From Pseudonocardia endophytica (GTDB lineage Bacteria; Actinomycetota; Actinomycetes; Mycobacteriales; Pseudonocardiaceae): 64,000 nt of DNA. Both the position numbers and the translations under genes were made by a program. The notes below the pieces were generated by a model. It did not search any database and had not been told where the DNA came from. It saw nothing but the letters and a program-made list of their open reading frames with translations. The stretch spans positions 2,480,001-2,544,000 of the forward strand of contig NZ_SMFZ01000001.1 in NCBI RefSeq assembly GCF_004339565.1. The letters are read 5' to 3'. Below are positions 8,384 to 15,602 of the stretch, piece after piece (position 1 is the stretch's first letter; each line of letters opens with the position of its first letter).

Positions 8384-9355
8384 GTGGACGCGATCGTGCA
8401 GGAGGAGTTCGGGCCGCCCGACGTGCTGGTGGCCCGCGATGTCCCCGACCCGGCGCCCGGGCGGGGACAGGTGCGGGTCCGGGTCGCGGCGGCCGGGGTC
8501 CACCTGGTGGACACGCGCCTGCGGGCCGGCGAGGCGGGCGGGCCGTTCGGGCTGCCCGAGCTGCCGATGGTGCCCGGACGCGAGGTGGCTGGCGTCGTCG
8601 ATGCGGTCGGCGCGGACACCGACCCCGACTGGCTCGGCGTCCGGGTCAGCGCGCACCTCGGCCCGGCCGCCTCCGGCGGGTACGCCGAGCTGGCCGTGAC
8701 CGACGCGGACGCGCTGCACCGGCTGCCGGACCACGTGTCCGAAGTGGATGCCGTGGCCGTGCTCGGGACCGGCCGGATGACGACCGGGCTGCTGTCGCTC
8801 GCCCGCCCACGTACCGGTGAGCTCGCGCTCGTCACGTCGTCCGCGGGCGGCATCGGCACGCTGCTGGTGCAGTGGCTGGTCGCGAACGGCGTCGACGTCG
8901 TCGCGACCGCCGGATCGACCGCGCGGGCGGCGTCGGCGCACGGCACGGTGGCGACCGCCGGCTACTCGACGCCCGGCTGGGAGGCCCGCCTGGCCGCGGA
9001 GCTCGGGGACCGGCGCCCGTCGCTGGTGTTCGACGGCGTGGGCGGCGCGGTCGGGCGGGCCGCGTTCGACCTGCTCGCGCCCGGCGGGCGGATCGTGCTG
9101 CACGGGTGGTCGTCCGGGTCGGCGACGGCGTTCACGTCGCAGGACCTCTACACGACCGGCCGGACGGCGATCGTCGGGCTCGGGCCGCCGATCCTCGCAC
9201 TGGGTCTGCGCCGGCTCGCCGACGAGGCGCTCGACCTGCTGGCCGACGGCACGTTCGCGCCGGTGACCACGCGCTTCCCGCTCGTCGACGCGGCCGGGGC
9301 GCACCGGGCGCTCGAGGAGCGCCGCACGGAGGGAAAGGTCGTGCTCGTGCCCTGA
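8384..9355 (+). CDS. Zinc-independent MDR oxidoreductase (quinone reductase-like)
   Basis: This is a 323-residue medium-chain dehydrogenase/reductase. It has the GroES-like N-terminal domain (GRGQVRVRVAAAGVHLVDT, PMVPGREVAGVV) and a Rossmann domain with TSSAGGIGTLLVQWL, which binds NADPH. Zinc-ligand cysteines are absent, as in quinone or enone reductases. The start GTG at 8384 is six bases from a -10-like GATGAT. It stands alone between the toxin gene and a convergent phosphatase, so the substrate is unknown. Confidence 0.85.
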   Translation: MDAIVQEEFGPPDVLVARDVPDPAPGRGQVRVRVAAAGVHLVDTRLRAGEAGGPFGLPELPMVPGREVAGVVDAVGADTDPDWLGVRVSAHLGPAASGGYAELAVTDADALHRLPDHVSEVDAVAVLGTGRMTTGLLSLARPRTGELALVTSSAGGIGTLLVQWLVANGVDVVATAGSTARAASAHGTVATAGYSTPGWEARLAAELGDRRPSLVFDGVGGAVGRAAFDLLAPGGRIVLHGWSSGSATAFTSQDLYTTGRTAIVGLGPPILALGLRRLADEALDLLADGTFAPVTTRFPLVDAAGAHRALEERRTEGKVVLVP

Positions 9356-9491
9356 GTCGGTCGAGCTCGTGGTCCAGCTCGACGCCGTGGGTGCCGTCGG
9401 CGTCCACGACGAGCGCGCCGCGGCCGTGGATGCCGGGCCAGCTACCCGTACGAGCGCCCACCGACACCGGATCGACGACTCGCGACGCCGG

Positions 9492-10289
9492 CTAGTGACG
9501 GCCCTCGGCGGAGACGGTCTCGCCGGGGACGTCGTCCGCCGCGTCGTCGCGGAGGCGGGCGCGCAGGTGGGCCAGCTCGTCGTCGGTGAGGCCGTTGGCC
9601 TGCAGCCACGCGACCGGGCCGCCGTAGCGCTCGTCGAGCAGGGCCAGGAACCCGTCCATGACCTCGGCGCGCGGGCGGTGGCGGTCCAGCTCCTCGGCGT
9701 CCGGCATCGGCACGCCCGCGACGGTCGACCAGCGGCGGAACATGTCGTCGATCCGGGTCGCGGACAGCGCGTAGTCCGCGACGACGTCGTCGCGCCGCAC
9801 ACCGGCCGCGGACAGCACGAGCGCCACCAGCACGCCGGTCCGGTCCTTGCCCGCCGCGCAGTGCACGACCGTCGCTCCGGAGTCGAGCCCGGCGACCAGG
9901 CGGACGCCCGCGACGACGTTCTCGGCCCGGTCGGTGAGGTAGGCCAGGTAGTTGTGGACGACCGGGTCGATGTCACCGTCGATCTCCGGGAGGCCCCTGC
10001 CCTCCTCCGGGATGAAAGACAGGCGGTGCGTCTCGACGCCCGCCGCGTACAGCGCGCCCCGCCCGAAGCTGATCACCTCGCCGTCCTTGCGCAGGTCGAT
10101 CACCTGGCGCACGCCGAGGAGCCCGGTCAGGCGGGAGACGTCGGAGTCGCTGAGCGACTCCAGGGACTCGGTGCGCAGCAGCACGCCGGTGCGCACGTGC
10201 CCGCCGCCGTCGAGCGGGAGCCCGCCGACGTCGCGGGCGTTCGAGAGGCCGTCGAACGGGAGCCAGCGATCCTGCTCGGCATCGGTCAC
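9492..10289 (-). CDS. PtpB-like protein phosphatase
   Basis: The 265-residue protein carries the P-loop HCAAGKDRTG at residues 143-152, with the nucleophile Cys144 and Arg150 (CX5R). The N-terminal LPFDGLSNARDVGG and the segment LRTESLESLSDSD match the atypical tyrosine/dual-specificity family that includes M. tuberculosis PtpB, which also acts on phosphoinositides. No signal peptide is visible. Start GTG follows TAGGCT by 6 bases. Confidence 0.88.
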   Translation of the reverse strand: MTDAEQDRWLPFDGLSNARDVGGLPLDGGGHVRTGVLLRTESLESLSDSDVSRLTGLLGVRQVIDLRKDGEVISFGRGALYAAGVETHRLSFIPEEGRGLPEIDGDIDPVVHNYLAYLTDRAENVVAGVRLVAGLDSGATVVHCAAGKDRTGVLVALVLSAAGVRRDDVVADYALSATRIDDMFRRWSTVAGVPMPDAEELDRHRPRAEVMDGFLALLDERYGGPVAWLQANGLTDDELAHLRARLRDDAADDVPGETVSAEGRH

Positions 10290-10295
10290 GATCCC

Positions 10296-10301
10296 AGCCT
10301 A
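10296..10301 (-). promoter_or_regulatory. -10 element of the phosphatase gene
   Basis: TAGGCT ends 6 bases before the GTG start. Confidence 0.45.
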
Positions 10302-10346
10302 GGTGCCGGAACCGGCGCGGCGGGCCGGTTCGTGACGAGTACCCCG

Positions 10347-10817
10347 TCAGCGACCGTGCGGGGGCGGGCGGCGCAACGCGGACGGCAGGCCCTGCGCACC
10401 GGCGCCCTGGGCGCTGATCCGGTCGTCCGGGTTGATCAGCCGGCAGGTCGTCATGGACAGGCAGCCGCAGCCGATGCACCCGTCGAGCCCGTCGCGCAGC
10501 GCGAGCAACGCCTCGACCTCCTCGTCGAGGCGGGCGCGCCAGGCGCGGGAGAGCCGGGACCAGTCGGCCTTCGTCGGCGTCCGCTCGGACGGCAGCGACT
10601 CCAGCGCCTCCCGGACCTCGTCGAGCCCGATCCCGATCGACCGGGCCGCGCGGATGAACGCCAGCCTGCGCAGCGTGCTGCGGCGGTAGCGGCGTTGGCC
10701 GCCCGACGTCCGCGTCGTCGAGATCAGACCCTCACGCTCGTAGTAGCGCAGCGCCGAGTGCGGGAACCCGCTGCGCTCCACCATGTCGCCGATGGTCAGC
10801 AGATCCTTCGCGTCCAC
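10347..10817 (-). CDS. soxR: Redox-sensing MerR-family regulator SoxR
   Basis: The 156-residue protein has a MerR winged helix (LTIGDMVERSGFPHSALRYYEREGLI), a coiled-coil dimerisation helix, and the [2Fe-2S] motif CIGCGCLSMTTC with cysteines at 114, 117, 119 and 125. SoxR is activated by redox-cycling compounds. No soxS is present, so it probably acts directly on target genes as in other actinobacteria. Start GTG at 10817 is preferred because GGGGGA lies 4 bases upstream; a GTG 12 bases earlier is the alternative. Confidence 0.93.
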   Translation of the reverse strand: MDAKDLLTIGDMVERSGFPHSALRYYEREGLISTTRTSGGQRRYRRSTLRRLAFIRAARSIGIGLDEVREALESLPSERTPTKADWSRLSRAWRARLDEEVEALLALRDGLDGCIGCGCLSMTTCRLINPDDRISAQGAGAQGLPSALRRPPPHGR

Positions 10818-10840
10818 TTCGTCCCCCACGCAGAACCGAC

Positions 10841-10858
10841 TCTGAAGCTGACTGGAGC
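10841..10858. promoter_or_regulatory. Possible SoxR operator
   Basis: TCTGAAGCTGACTGGAGC matches the enterobacterial SoxR box (CCTCAAGTTAACTTGAGG) at 12 of 18 positions, keeping the CT-AAG and ACT-GAG halves. It is 23 bases upstream of the soxR start, a suitable place for autoregulation. Confidence 0.4.
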
Positions 10859-11023
10859 TTACGGGATTCGGGCCCTTCGTCGCCCGTCGACGCCGTGCCC
10901 GGTACCTGGGTGATCGACCGCCTGCCGTGCGGGTGGCCCGTCGATCGCGCGAGCAGTACCTGGTTTCATGATCGAATCGTCGGTGAGCGGTATCGCAGAC
11001 GCGCCGACGGACACGCCCCGTAG

Positions 11024-11052
11024 TGGACGTGATCATGGCGGAGCCGTAGGGT
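11024..11052 (+). promoter_or_regulatory. Candidate promoter of the transglycosylase gene
   Basis: TGGACG (11024-11029), 17-base spacer, TAGGGT (11047-11052). Transcription from about 11059 would give a leader of about 150 bases containing a 9-bp hairpin (GGGAGCCGG with CCGGCTCCC). The 361 bases between soxR and this gene hold no other credible gene. Confidence 0.4.
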
Positions 11053-11062
11053 CCTCCGAGTC

Positions 11063-11080
11063 ATCACGGCCCAGTCACGG
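11063..11080 (+). promoter_or_regulatory. Direct repeats with 11-bp period (MtrA-like operator)
   Basis: ATCACGG at 11063 and GTCACGG at 11074 are spaced 11 bp apart. The same repeats occur upstream of the GH16 gene near 47630. GTCAC-type direct repeats of one helical turn are the kind of site bound by the actinobacterial cell-wall regulator MtrA; that identity is inference. Confidence 0.35.
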
Positions 11081-11211
11081 ACGGGCCGGGAGCCGGCCCC
11101 CCGACCGGCTCCCCCGGGACCCCCGACCCGGACGTCCGTGAGTGCGCCGTCCGTTGATCGCGAAAGGCGCGCACAACCTTGCCTGCACACCGCTCCCCCG
11201 GTGGCTACCGC

Positions 11212-12027
11212 ATGCCTCCGACCGTGGCAGTCCCCGCTGCCGCACCGGCCGGTCCCTCCCCGAACCGGCCCCTGCCCTCGCCGGCGTCCGCCGCCCGGCG
11301 GGTCGGCACCTCGACCGTCGCGGCGGGCGCCGCGTTCGGCGTGGTCGCCTCCGGCGCGTTCGCCGCCGTCATCCCGACGACGCTGGACGGGCACTCGACC
11401 GAGGCCGCCGCGTCCGACGCCCCGGCGACGATGCTCGCGTCGCAGTCGACGCCGCTGGCCATGAAACCGACGTCGAGCAGCGCGACCGGCACGTTCAGCC
11501 CGGTCTCGTTCGCCGACGCGCCTGCCGCCCCCGGCGCCGCACAGGTCAGCAACGCCGATCTCGCATCGGCCGGCAAGGCGGGCAAGATCGCCCAGAAGAT
11601 CGCCGCAGAGCAGGCCCGCGCGGTCGCCGCCGACCAGCAGCGGCAGGCCGCCCGCTCGGCACTGGACAAGAAGATCGCCGCGGGCGGGCTGGACGGCTGG
11701 ATCGCCGAGGCGCTCGACCACATGGGCATGTCGCAGGACTTCGCCCCCGGTCTGAAGCGGATCATCCTCAAGGAGTCCAACGGCAACCCGGACGCGATCA
11801 ACAACTGGGACTCCAACGCGCTCGCGGGCAACCCGTCCGAGGGCCTCATGCAGGTCATCCCCTCGACGTTCAAGAAGTACGTGCACCCGGACTTCGCCGA
11901 CCGCGACGTCACCGACCCGGTCGCGAACATCACCGCGGGCGTCCGGTACATGATCGACCGCTACGGCGAGGACACGCTCGCCGCAGGCGGCCGCTCCGGC
12001 TCCGGCGGCGGGTACCTGGGCTACTGA
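11212..12027 (+). CDS. Exported transglycosylase (SLT domain)
   Basis: The product has 271 residues from ATG 11212 (a TTG at 11179 is an alternative). A Pro/Ala-rich start is followed by a hydrophobic export segment (TSTVAAGAAFGVVASGAFAAVI), a low-complexity linker, a Lys/Gln/Ala-rich probable coiled coil, and a C-terminal SLT domain with the catalytic glutamate in IILKESNGNPDAINNWDSNA and the conserved GLMQVIPSTF and NITAGVRYMIDRYG. It cleaves the glycan strands of peptidoglycan outside the cell. The gene is monocistronic, closed by a hairpin. Confidence 0.9.
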   Translation: MPPTVAVPAAAPAGPSPNRPLPSPASAARRVGTSTVAAGAAFGVVASGAFAAVIPTTLDGHSTEAAASDAPATMLASQSTPLAMKPTSSSATGTFSPVSFADAPAAPGAAQVSNADLASAGKAGKIAQKIAAEQARAVAADQQRQAARSALDKKIAAGGLDGWIAEALDHMGMSQDFAPGLKRIILKESNGNPDAINNWDSNALAGNPSEGLMQVIPSTFKKYVHPDFADRDVTDPVANITAGVRYMIDRYGEDTLAAGGRSGSGGGYLGY

Positions 12028-12052
12028 CGCCCGGCGTCACGTAGCGTCTCGG

Positions 12053-12083
12053 ACGGGCCGGCAGGTTCTCGCTGTCGGCCCGT
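12053..12083 (+). terminator. Terminator of the transglycosylase gene
   Basis: ACGGGCCGGCAG pairs with CTGTCGGCCCGT (12-bp stem with one G-T pair) around a 7-base loop, 25 bases after the stop. Confidence 0.6.
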
Positions 12084-12128
12084 TCGCGTGTGCGGGGTCG
12101 ATTCCCCCGCGCCACGGAGGGAGACGGT

Positions 12129-14213
12129 TTGGGCCCACAGGACCCCGTTGCCGGTTCCGTCGGCACCACGGCGGGACACGCGACCGCCCGGCGGCGCTTC
12201 CGGCCCGAGCTGGAGGGTCTGCGCGCGGTCGCCGTCGTCCTGGTGGTCGTCTACCACGTCTGGCTGAACAGGGTCTCGGGCGGCGTCGACGTCTTCTTCC
12301 TGATCAGCGGCTTCCTGGTGACCGGCGGGCTGTACCGGAGGGCGGCGGGCAAGGGCTCGGTGGCCGTGCGTGCGACGTGGGCGCGGCAGTTCGCGCGCCT
12401 GCTCCCGGCCGTCGCGGTCGTGCTGCTGGCGACGGTCGTCGCCGCCGCGCTGCTGCTGCCCGAGACGCGCTGGCTGCCGACCGTGCGCGAGATCGTCGCG
12501 TCCGCGCTGTTCCTGCAGAACTGGGAGCTGGCCGCGGACGCCGTGGACTACGCGGCGCGCAACGACGCGGCGAGCGTGGTGCAGCACTTCTGGTCGCTGT
12601 CCGTGCAGGGGCAGTTCTACCTGGTCTGGCCGCTGCTCGTGGGTGCGGTGGCGGTCGTCGCCCGGCGCGACGGCGCCGGTCTGCACCGGGCGCTGACGGC
12701 GACGCTGCTCGCGGTCGGTGTCCCGTCGCTGGTCTACTCGGTGCTGCTGACGGCCTCCGACCAGCCGCTGGCCTACTTCCACTCGCTGACCCGGGTATGG
12801 GAGTTCGCGCTCGGCGGCCTGCTCGCGTTGTGGATCGACCGTCTGGAGCGCCTGCCGGGGCCTCGCACCCGTGTCGTCATCGGCTGGACGGGCGTCGCCG
12901 CCCTGGTCTCCTGCGGGCTGCTGCTGACCGTCGACCGGGCGTTCCCCGGCATCGCGGCGCTGTGGCCGACCGGGGCGGCGGCTCTCGTCCTCCTCGCCGG
13001 GCACACCGGTCACCGCTTCGGCGCCGACCGCTGGCTGTCCGGTCCGCTGGCCCAGCGCCTCGGCGCGCTCGCGTTCCCGCTCTACCTGTGGCACTGGCCG
13101 ATCCTGGTGCTGACGCTCGTGGTCACCGGACGCGAGCAGCTCGGACTCGCGTCCGGCGCGGCGGTCATCGCGGCGTCGCTCGTGCTCGCCGAGGCGACCC
13201 GGCGGCTCGTCGAGGAGCCGTTGCGCGGCGCAGGCACACGGACGGCGCTGCGGACGTCGGTCGCACTCGTCGCCGTCGTGCTCGTGCTGTGCGGGGCCTG
13301 GCAGGCCCTTGCCGTGGCGCGTACCGCGAGCGGGGGCGAGGACGTCGCCGCCGGGTCGGAGGACGTCTCCCTGACCCATCCCGGCGCCGCCACGCTGGAC
13401 CCGGCGTCCGCCGTGGACTCGGCGACGACGGCCGAGGCGCCGCTGCTGCCGTCACTCGTCGGCGCCGGTGACGACTGGAGCTACCGCAACGGCACGTGGC
13501 AGTGCGGCCCGTCGCCGAGCCGTCCCGATCTCGAGGTCTGCCGGATCCCGCCACCGTCCGGGGCGCCGCCGCAGAAGCGGATCGCCGTCGTCGGGGACTC
13601 GCACGCCCAGCAGTACACGGCGACGCTGATGCCACTGGCCGCGCAGCGGGACTGGGAGCTCGTCGTCATGTTCCGCGGCGCCTGCCCGTACTCCGCGGCG
13701 TCCGAGGTGGACCCGGCCGACGACGGTTGCGTGAACTGGAACCGCGAGGCCGCCGACGAGGTCGCCGAGCAGCGCCCGGACGCGCTGATCACGCTGGCCA
13801 GCCGGGACGTGCGCACCGGACCGGACGGTCCGACGGAGCAGACGCCGCCCGGGTTCGTCGCGCAGTGGTGGCGTGCCCACGACGCCGGGATCCCGGTCGT
13901 CGCCGTGCGCGACAACCCGCGCCCCGGCTTCAACGTGCCGGACTGCGTCAGCCGCGAGGGCCGCCACTCGGGTGCCTGCGACCTGCCCCGCGACGGGTAC
14001 TACCACTCGCTCCCGCCGTGGTCGACGGTCCCGGACGTCCCGCCGAACGTGAGCTTCCTCGACGTCGCCGACCTCGTGTGCGATCCGCAGCACTGCCCCA
14101 GCGAGGTCGGGAACGTGCTCGTCTACCTCGACGACAACCACCTGACGGCCACGTACGCGGCCACGCTCGCCCCGGCGATGGGCCGGCATCTGGAGACGAC
14201 ACTGGCCTGGTGA
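12129..14213 (+). CDS. OafA/YrhL-type acyltransferase with SGNH domain
   Basis: The 694-residue membrane protein begins with acyltransferase-3 signatures (RPELEGLRAVAVVLVVVYHV, GGVDVFFLISGFLV) and about ten membrane helices to residue 400, then an extracytoplasmic SGNH domain with AVVGDSHAQQYTATL and a late DDNHLT catalytic segment. Such proteins O-acetylate cell-surface or exported polysaccharides. TTG at 12129 is chosen since GGAGGGAG lies 5 bases upstream; an in-frame GTG at 12090 lies within a GCGGGG/CCCCGC hairpin and lacks a ribosome site. Confidence 0.92.
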   Translation: MGPQDPVAGSVGTTAGHATARRRFRPELEGLRAVAVVLVVVYHVWLNRVSGGVDVFFLISGFLVTGGLYRRAAGKGSVAVRATWARQFARLLPAVAVVLLATVVAAALLLPETRWLPTVREIVASALFLQNWELAADAVDYAARNDAASVVQHFWSLSVQGQFYLVWPLLVGAVAVVARRDGAGLHRALTATLLAVGVPSLVYSVLLTASDQPLAYFHSLTRVWEFALGGLLALWIDRLERLPGPRTRVVIGWTGVAALVSCGLLLTVDRAFPGIAALWPTGAAALVLLAGHTGHRFGADRWLSGPLAQRLGALAFPLYLWHWPILVLTLVVTGREQLGLASGAAVIAASLVLAEATRRLVEEPLRGAGTRTALRTSVALVAVVLVLCGAWQALAVARTASGGEDVAAGSEDVSLTHPGAATLDPASAVDSATTAEAPLLPSLVGAGDDWSYRNGTWQCGPSPSRPDLEVCRIPPPSGAPPQKRIAVVGDSHAQQYTATLMPLAAQRDWELVVMFRGACPYSAASEVDPADDGCVNWNREAADEVAEQRPDALITLASRDVRTGPDGPTEQTPPGFVAQWWRAHDAGIPVVAVRDNPRPGFNVPDCVSREGRHSGACDLPRDGYYHSLPPWSTVPDVPPNVSFLDVADLVCDPQHCPSEVGNVLVYLDDNHLTATYAATLAPAMGRHLETTLAW

Positions 14214-14222
14214 GACGGGCGC

Positions 14223-14447
14223 TCAGCCGGTCACCGGACGGGCGCTGCGGCCGTTCACGGCGACGACGTCGCCCGCGCGCAGCTGGGCGCCCCTGCGGTC
14301 CTCGGTGCGCCCGTTCACCGTCACCTCGCCGGACTCGAGCAGCTCCTTGGCGTGCCCGCCGTCCTCGGCCAGGCCGGCGAGCTTGAGGAACTGGCCGAGC
14401 CGGATCGGCTCCGCCGAGATCGGGACGTCGTCGGTCGGCGCGCTCAT
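14223..14447 (-). CDS. Small S4-domain RNA-binding protein
   Basis: The product of 74 residues is almost entirely an S4 domain: IRLGQFLKLAGLAEDGGHAKELLESGEVTVNG, then GDVVAVNG. It resembles the YbcJ/YaaA family of ribosome-associated RNA-binding proteins. ATG 14447 is chosen because GATGAT ends 7 bases before it. It is divergent from the RsmC-like gene with only 34 bases between the starts, so the promoters are back to back. Confidence 0.85.
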   Translation of the reverse strand: MSAPTDDVPISAEPIRLGQFLKLAGLAEDGGHAKELLESGEVTVNGRTEDRRGAQLRAGDVVAVNGRSARPVTG

Positions 14448-14454
14448 GCCGACC

Positions 14455-14473
14455 ATCATCGCGCCCGTAGCAT
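14455..14473. promoter_or_regulatory. Back-to-back -10 elements (S4 gene and RsmC-like gene)
   Basis: GATGAT on the minus strand (14455-14460) serves the S4 gene, TAGCAT on the plus strand (14468-14473) ends 8 bases before GTG 14482. Both imply leaderless mRNAs. Confidence 0.4.
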
Positions 14474-14481
14474 CACCGGGC

Positions 14482-15111
14482 GTGCCGGACCACTACTTCT
14501 CCGCCGCGCCGTCGGCGCCCAGCCGGCCGGGCTCGGTCCGCCTGCACACCGACGGCGTCGACCTGAGCCTCGCGACCGACTCCGGCGTGTTCTCCCAGGG
14601 GCGGGTCGACCGCGGCACGCAGGTGCTGCTCGACCACGCCCCGATGCCGTCCGTGCGCGGGCCGCTGCTGGACCTGGGATGCGGGTACGGCCCGATCGCG
14701 CTGACGCTGGCCACCCGTCGTCGACGGCTGCCGGTGTGGGCGGTGGACCTCAACGAGCGCGCCGTCGGGCTCACCCGGGCGAACGCGTCGTCCGCCGGGC
14801 TCGGCAACGTGACCGCCTGCCACCCGGACGAGGTCCCGGACGACCTGGAGTTCGCCGGTATCTACTCGAACCCGCCGATCCGGTCCGGGAAAGCGGCCCT
14901 GCACGAGCTGCTGCTGCGGTGGCTGCCGCGCCTGCAGCCGGGCGGGGCGGCGTTCCTGGTGGTGGGCAAGAACCTCGGCTCGGACTCCCTGGCCCGCTGG
15001 CTCGACGAGCGGGGCTGGCCGACGACGCGCGTCACGTCGCAGAAGGGATTCCGTGTGCTGCGCTGCGAACGGGCCCCCGGGAGTGATCCCGAGGGCCCGT
15101 CCGATGAGTAG
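14482..15111 (+). CDS. RsmC-like methyltransferase
   Basis: The 209-residue protein has a class I methyltransferase fold: the SAM loop LLDLGCGYGPIAL, an acidic strand VWAVDLNERAV and the catalytic NPPI motif in IYSNPPIRSGK. The pre-motif SGVFSQGRVDRGTQVLLDH is characteristic of the RsmC/YbiN group that methylates guanine N2 in 16S rRNA; this short form lacks the N-terminal non-catalytic domain. Its TAG stop overlaps the 3' end of the first tRNA gene on the other strand. Confidence 0.85.
   Translation: MPDHYFSAAPSAPSRPGSVRLHTDGVDLSLATDSGVFSQGRVDRGTQVLLDHAPMPSVRGPLLDLGCGYGPIALTLATRRRRLPVWAVDLNERAVGLTRANASSAGLGNVTACHPDEVPDDLEFAGIYSNPPIRSGKAALHELLLRWLPRLQPGGAAFLVVGKNLGSDSLARWLDERGWPTTRVTSQKGFRVLRCERAPGSDPEGPSDE
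15071..15098 (-). terminator. Hairpin downstream of the first tRNA
   Basis: GGGCCC-C-CGGGA pairs with TCCCG-A-GGGCCC around GTGA. It lies inside the end of the RsmC-like coding sequence and 11 bases past the tRNA 3' end on the minus strand. Confidence 0.45.
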
Positions 15112-15182
15112 CGGGGGCAGGATTCGAACCTGCGACCTCTGGGTTATGAGCCCAGCGAGCTACCGAGCTGCTCCACCCCGCG
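15109..15182 (-). tRNA. Initiator tRNA-fMet (CAT)
   Basis: The minus strand folds as a tRNA of 74 bases with anticodon CAT. Three G-C pairs flank the anticodon loop (GGG CTCATAA CCC) and position 1 (C) does not pair with the opposing T, both marks of initiator tRNA. CCA is not encoded. An identical copy is at 15436. Confidence 0.95.
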
Positions 15183-15194
15183 TCGGTAGTGACC

Positions 15195-15200
15195 ACTCTA
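15195..15200 (-). promoter_or_regulatory. -10 element of the first fMet tRNA
   Basis: TGTAGAGT (extended -10) ends 12 bases before the tRNA 5' end. Confidence 0.35.
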
Positions 15201-15222
15201 CAGGTCAATGATCGACGCTCTC

Positions 15223-15255
15223 CGCGGGGGCCCGCCTGCCGTGCGGGCCCCCGCG
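15223..15255. other. Perfect hairpin between the tRNA genes
   Basis: CGCGGGGGCCCGC and GCGGGCCCCCGCG pair perfectly (13 bp) around CTGCCGT. It lies between the terminator of the second tRNA copy and the promoter of the first; it may be a second terminator. No T tract. Confidence 0.6.
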
Positions 15256-15396
15256 ACCCCCGACGACGCACCGGAGCTCCTCGTCCTGCTGAGCCGCCGC
15301 ACCCCCGGTCGGCGTGTCGCACCGGCTGCGACGTGTGCGGCACGCCGGGAAGTGGTGCGGCACGCGCCGGGGAGGTGCGGCGGAGCACACACGCGA

Positions 15397-15428
15397 CGAC
15401 GCCCCCGGACCGGGGTCCGGGGGCGTCG
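15397..15428 (-). terminator. Terminator of the second fMet tRNA
   Basis: CGACGCCCCCGGAC pairs perfectly (14 bp) with GTCCGGGGGCGTCG around CGGG, 7 bases downstream of the tRNA 3' end on the minus strand. Confidence 0.7.
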
Positions 15429-15435
15429 CGTTTCG

Positions 15436-15509
15436 TAGCGGGGGCAGGATTCGAACCTGCGACCTCTGGGTTATGAGCCCAGCGAGCTACCGAGCTGCTC
15501 CACCCCGCG
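15436..15509 (-). tRNA. Initiator tRNA-fMet (CAT), second copy
   Basis: Same 74 bases as the copy at 15109, including the initiator-specific anticodon stem and the 1-72 mismatch; CCA not encoded. The copies are 253 bases apart with unrelated spacer, and each has its own promoter-like and terminator-like sequences. Confidence 0.95.
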
Positions 15510-15530
15510 CCGTGTTTCGTTGTGTCCCTG

Positions 15531-15536
15531 ACAGTA
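15531..15536 (-). promoter_or_regulatory. -10 element of the second fMet tRNA
   Basis: TGTACTGT (extended -10) ends 21 bases before the tRNA 5' end. Confidence 0.35.
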
Positions 15537-15602
15537 CACGTCGTGTTCGCGTGAGGAGTCGGTGGGGTCCGGGGACGCAGGCCGTCCCGGACCCCACCCC
15601 GG

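Noticed and set aside
9369..9467. Minus-strand segment reading TGSWPGIHGRGALVVDADGT, looking like a protein remnant
   Set aside because: It continues into antisense of the MDR gene, has no ribosome site or identifiable family; may be a decayed gene end but cannot be supported.
10968..11037. ATGATC...GATCAT pair that might be another B element
   Set aside because: Only the outer 6-7 bases pair; the rest of the arms does not match B or C, and the length differs.
11053..11211. Possible c-di-AMP (ydaO) riboswitch before the transglycosylase
   Set aside because: Such riboswitches precede rpf/transglycosylase genes in actinobacteria, but the conserved core blocks could not be found here; only a simple GC hairpin is present.
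12021..13379. Long open frames on the strand opposite the acyltransferase and many other genes
   Set aside because: High-GC codon bias keeps antisense frames open; they have no family signatures, and the sense genes are well supported.
15189..15476. A 95-residue frame ending GAGFEPATSGL, and a related frame with RSGGRIRTCDLWVMSPAS
   Set aside because: These are translations of the antisense strand of the fMet tRNA gene, a well-known source of false proteins.
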